A stretch of 64,000 nt of DNA from Pseudofabraea citricarpa (taxonomy: Eukaryota > Ascomycota > Leotiomycetes > Helotiales > Dermateaceae), in contig JAPWGK010000003.1 of NCBI GenBank assembly GCA_029641185.1, forward strand, positions 1,550,001 through 1,614,000, given 5' to 3'. The position numbers and the translations under genes were made by a program. Below the pieces are notes generated by a model. The model was not told the origin of the DNA and ran no database searches. It worked only from the letters and a program-made list of their open reading frames with translations. Of the stretch, positions 61,017 to 64,000 are shown in pieces (position 1 is the stretch's first letter; each line of letters starts with the position of its first letter).

Positions 61017-62212
61017 ATGGAGCACCCGCTCATCACCGTGTGGGTATGCAGCAGCCTCGCTATATTGATCATGGCATCGCGCCTGGTTTTGGGAAGGTGG
61101 TGCAAGGCGAAGTTCAACAGCGCCGATGCTCTGACCATTGCTGCCATCTTTCTCTCGCTGGCCCGCGTCGCTTTCACGCACGTTATCGTCGTCTGGCGCA
61201 CGAATAACATCGCCCCGAGTCTGGGAGAAGGGCTCGCGGCGTTGAGCGATCGAGCCATCTACCAGCGCGAGATCGGGAGTAAGCTGACTTTGGTCGCGAG
61301 GTGTATCTATATCCTATTGTGAGTTTTTCGGGATCTTGCGAGATGGAACTCAGCTCGCAGTCGGTGGTGCTGGTTGCGAGGTTTGGCTAAGCGAGGGAAT
61401 TTGCAGACTCTGGATCCAGAAGAGTGTCCTCCTTAGCTTCTATTCGGGAATCGTCGAAAATGTCATATGTGGTCGCAGAGTGATATTTACTTTCCGATTA
61501 CTTCTGGTAGCTACTTTCGTTCCGTGCATTGTCGTTACATTCACCGGCTGCCGACCGTTCGATCATTACTGGATCCTTCTACCAGACACAGGTTCATCCT
61601 TTGCGATTCAAAATGATTATACCGGCTAATAGATCTCAGATGAATGCACTGAAGCTATTACGCAGTTATTTGTTGTGGGCAAGTTATTTCGAAAGCATAG
61701 TCCAAGCATAAGTTGACAGAAGTACAGGCGCCTTGAACATTTTCACTGATCTCCTACTGATCATCTTGCCTATACCTGTCCTCGCGCAAATCCAATTGAG
61801 TTTGAGAAAGTAAGTCAATCCAGGTCCTGATTAGATACACATCACTCATATCAATCGAACCAGGAAAGCACAACTCGGATTCCTCTTCAGTGTTGGATTT
61901 TTCGTCGTTATCATCACGGCCGTGCGAATCCCTCGAACCCTACACGAGCGAACATCAGAGTCGAACCGAATATCTTGGACCACAGCAGAGTTTCTCGTTG
62001 CTACTTTCGTAGCAAATGCACCGACGCTATATGGGTTTCGCAATCGGCTGAGGAGAAGGAAACCAGAGATGCGACGGAGTAGCAGAAGTGGGCCGCATAT
62101 ACGGGTGGTGCTGAGTGGCACAACAAATATCGATGAGGAAGACAAAAGTACAGCGGAAGGAACCTCGACTGAAGATGGGGGTTTTCCGCATGAAGCAACT
62201 CGTGATGTATAG
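61017..62212 (+). CDS. Fungal 7TM rhodopsin-fold membrane protein
   Basis: A putative membrane receptor of the fungal 'rhodopsin domain' family (related to the PTH11 7TM region without the CFEM domain). Exons 61017-61318, 61407-61591, 61640-61678, 61728-61809 and 61864-62212 give 318 residues. Seven hydrophobic helices are present, including ITVWVCSSLAILIMASRLVL, DALTIAAIFLSLARVAF, FVVGALNIFTDLLLIILPIPVL and FLFSVGFFVVIITAVRIPR. Family phrases are CRPFDHYW, TDLLLIILPIP and TAEFLVATFVANAPTLYG. The intron 61679-61727 must use a GC donor (GCAAGT) to give VVGALNIFTD. The C-terminal tail is Ser/Arg-rich and cytosolic. Ligand unknown. Exon 3 is only 39 bases. Confidence 0.85.
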
Positions 62213-62447
62213 CCTATATTCAATTATGCTGAACGACTCCACGATCAACAGGAGAAAGTCAAGCGACTGGTAACGGCAATAAAAAAATACACAGTCATCA
62301 GCTTGCAGATGCAATGCCAGCATGTTCAATCCTCTCCCACGAAACCCTTGATATTCCCTCTTCAAACGCCAACCAGCCTTGACCCTCCCAAACTCCCGCA
62401 CCGCCAATAAATTCCAAGTAGATCCCACAGAGACATTCGCCAACTCG

Positions 62448-63508
62448 CTAAGAAAATTGTCCAATTGGCTCCCAAGCACCAAATGACGTGTCGGGAATTC
62501 GAAAAGGAGTCGCACAGCCGTTGGCCATCGATGCCAAGCTGGCGTAATTACTCATCGACGGACTAACGAAGCCTGCATCGTAACCTTTGCACGCCTCCAA
62601 ATCCTCCCCTGCCGCGTAATCGGCCAAGTCGATAGTCTGCTCCATGTCCAGTGGCTGCTGGAACATGGGGAACTCATCCAGTGGGAACGGAAATGCAACG
62701 TCGTTATTGAGCATGCTGACATCCATGGGCTGCATTGGGGGGCCGTAGTTCCAGAAACCGGCGAAATAATCACTGGGCACTGTGTCGTCGGTGCTTGGAA
62801 TTGATTCCGACATTGTGTCTCCCAGACTTGAGCCATTGTCGAAGAAGCCAGCAGAAACCGAGGTTGGAGTCGTCGGTTCCCTGCCCTCCTCAACTGGTCC
62901 TTGGATGGGGTCCGTTGGTATCTCTTCACTTGGATTCTGTTCTGTTGTTGCATCGAGTAGGCCGAGTCGGTCGAGGATATCGTGAACAAGTGGAACGTCA
63001 TGTCCTTCTGTACTGGGCAAGACCATGTTATCCGGCTGGATACTGAGCCGTCGATTCGCGTACAGCAATCTCATTGCTCTCTTGTATTTGTCGTTCTGCT
63101 CCAAGATTTGCTCGATGTACCTGCGAGCCTGTCAGGATAGATGTTTTAATTGCAGTCTCGAGACACTCACCCTTGAGCATATTCTTTGCTTTCTTTCTTC
63201 CACCGGTATGAATATTCACACACATCATCGGCTTCCGAGCACCTCAGACATGGCTTTCCTCCATTGCACTATCCGTGTCAGTCTCGCTCGAGCATTCTTT
63301 TAGAGTATCAAATCACCTTGATCTTTCGCAGACGGCATCGCTTGCAGGCTTTGGTGACTCGTGATTTGGAGATCTTGGGGCTCTTGCGCGTCTTTGGCCG
63401 GTCACTGCACTCAGAGGCCGTGCTTGAGGTTTGAAGGCTGTCGCCCCAGCACAAGGGGGAGAACTTGATGGGAAATTCACCGCATTCCGACGCGACGGGA
63501 GAAGGCAT
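62448..63508 (-). CDS. Small Zn2Cys6 transcription factor
   Basis: A nuclear regulator of unknown targets. Exons 63508-63317, 63268-63171 and 63120-62448 give 320 residues. The zinc cluster uses C55, C58, C65, C71, C74 and C81 (ACKRCRLRKIK then CNGGKPCLRC), with the cluster split by intron 1 after the third basic residues. A short linker and coiled coil follow (GYIEQILEQNDKYKRAMRLLY). The remainder is acidic with many Met/Pro/Asp, as in activation domains. No middle-homology (fungal_trans) domain is present, which is common for this short class. It converges on the 7TM gene, 235 bases between stops. Confidence 0.87.
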
Positions 63509-64000
63509 CTTTGGAACTGGTCAAATATTTGACTGTGGAAGGACTGCGGGACCGAGATGTTTGAGCCGGCAAACAACCTCTGGACCTTGGAGGTTTATAA
63601 CAGAGAGCCGTCGGATGCCTGTTTATGGCTTGTTCCATTTTGGAATGCCAGACCAGCCAACCACAGGACATTCCATGGGCCACGGAGAGCGGATGGGGAT
63701 ATCTCGCTATCACAGGGAAGACCAGAGAAGCTTGACGTACTCACGCACACTCGAGAATCGAATGAGAGGCATTTATGCAACCCTGCAGAAGCGCTGACTT
63801 TGCATGGGTGCCACATGGCGATCATGGGAGTAAGATTCTAGGCCTGTTTCCCTGTGGGAACTATGACGTCCTTGAGTTCGGCAACAAGCTAGAAACACTG
63901 GAAAGTGAATGGAAGGATAATCGAAGGATCTGTACAGTAGAAGTCTTACTCATCCCACCCACATTAGCGTCTTCGGCAGAGAAGTTAAACGAGCACCACC
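63509..64000. other. Window end, upstream of the small Zn2Cys6 gene
   Basis: Presumed promoter region of the Zn2Cys6 gene. Several overlapping short frames occur on both strands, but none has a family resemblance. No gene is called up to the end. Confidence 0.4.

Overview
This is nuclear DNA from a filamentous ascomycete (Pezizomycotina). Almost every gene is interrupted by short GT-AG introns, mostly 46 to 118 bases with CTAAT/CTGAC-type branch sites. The gene content fits this: GH43, a lacZ-type GH2 beta-galactosidase, a PhiA-like wall protein, Zn2Cys6 regulators, a fungal 7TM rhodopsin-fold protein and a STAND-type N-terminal domain. The class cannot be fixed from sequence alone. No tRNA, rRNA, CRISPR, intact transposon or viral gene was seen. 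Exon boundaries were worked out by hand and checked for reading-frame continuity, with no transcript evidence.

Left part (1-13.2 kb): a secreted GH43 arabinanase-like enzyme; a weak hypothetical gene; GPI transamidase subunit PIG-T/Gpi16 divergent from the U1 snRNP protein Luc7; then an intracellular GH2 beta-galactosidase divergent from a lactose-permease-like sugar transporter. This last pair looks like a lactose-uptake and hydrolysis unit with CreA-type repressor sites in the shared promoter.

Middle part (13.2-38.5 kb): a repeat-bearing intergenic zone holds a 164-base duplicate of the 3' end of a gene that lies 14 kb away. Next come a Pro/Gln-rich lineage-type gene built from duplicated exon-intron units, a heptanucleotide minisatellite, a PhiA-like wall protein, a WW/FF splicing-elongation factor divergent from proteasome subunit alpha-3, and two tandem giant genes (1197 and 1693 residues) that share a plan of N-terminal membrane segments followed by long coiled coil. 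A PAP2 lipid phosphatase (with a GC-AG intron) is divergent from Mediator subunit Med7, and a tiny Cys-rich gene follows.

Right part (38.5-64 kb): an 835-residue fusion of a STAND-type helical domain, a ubiquitin-like domain and a degenerate protein kinase; a full-length Zn2Cys6 regulator; a small multi-span membrane protein; an alpha/beta hydrolase; a wax-synthase-type acyltransferase; a secreted berberine-bridge-type FAD oxidase; a GNAT acetyltransferase; a ZNF830 homologue divergent from Bye1; a 7TM rhodopsin-like protein (second GC-AG intron); and a small Zn2Cys6 regulator.

Housekeeping genes tend to sit in divergent pairs with 315-851 base shared promoters. The accessory genes lie in longer, AT-richer spacers. 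The most unusual items are the STAND/ubiquitin-like/kinase fusion, the paired giant coiled-coil membrane proteins with their stray duplicated tail, and the exon-duplicated Pro/Gln-rich gene.
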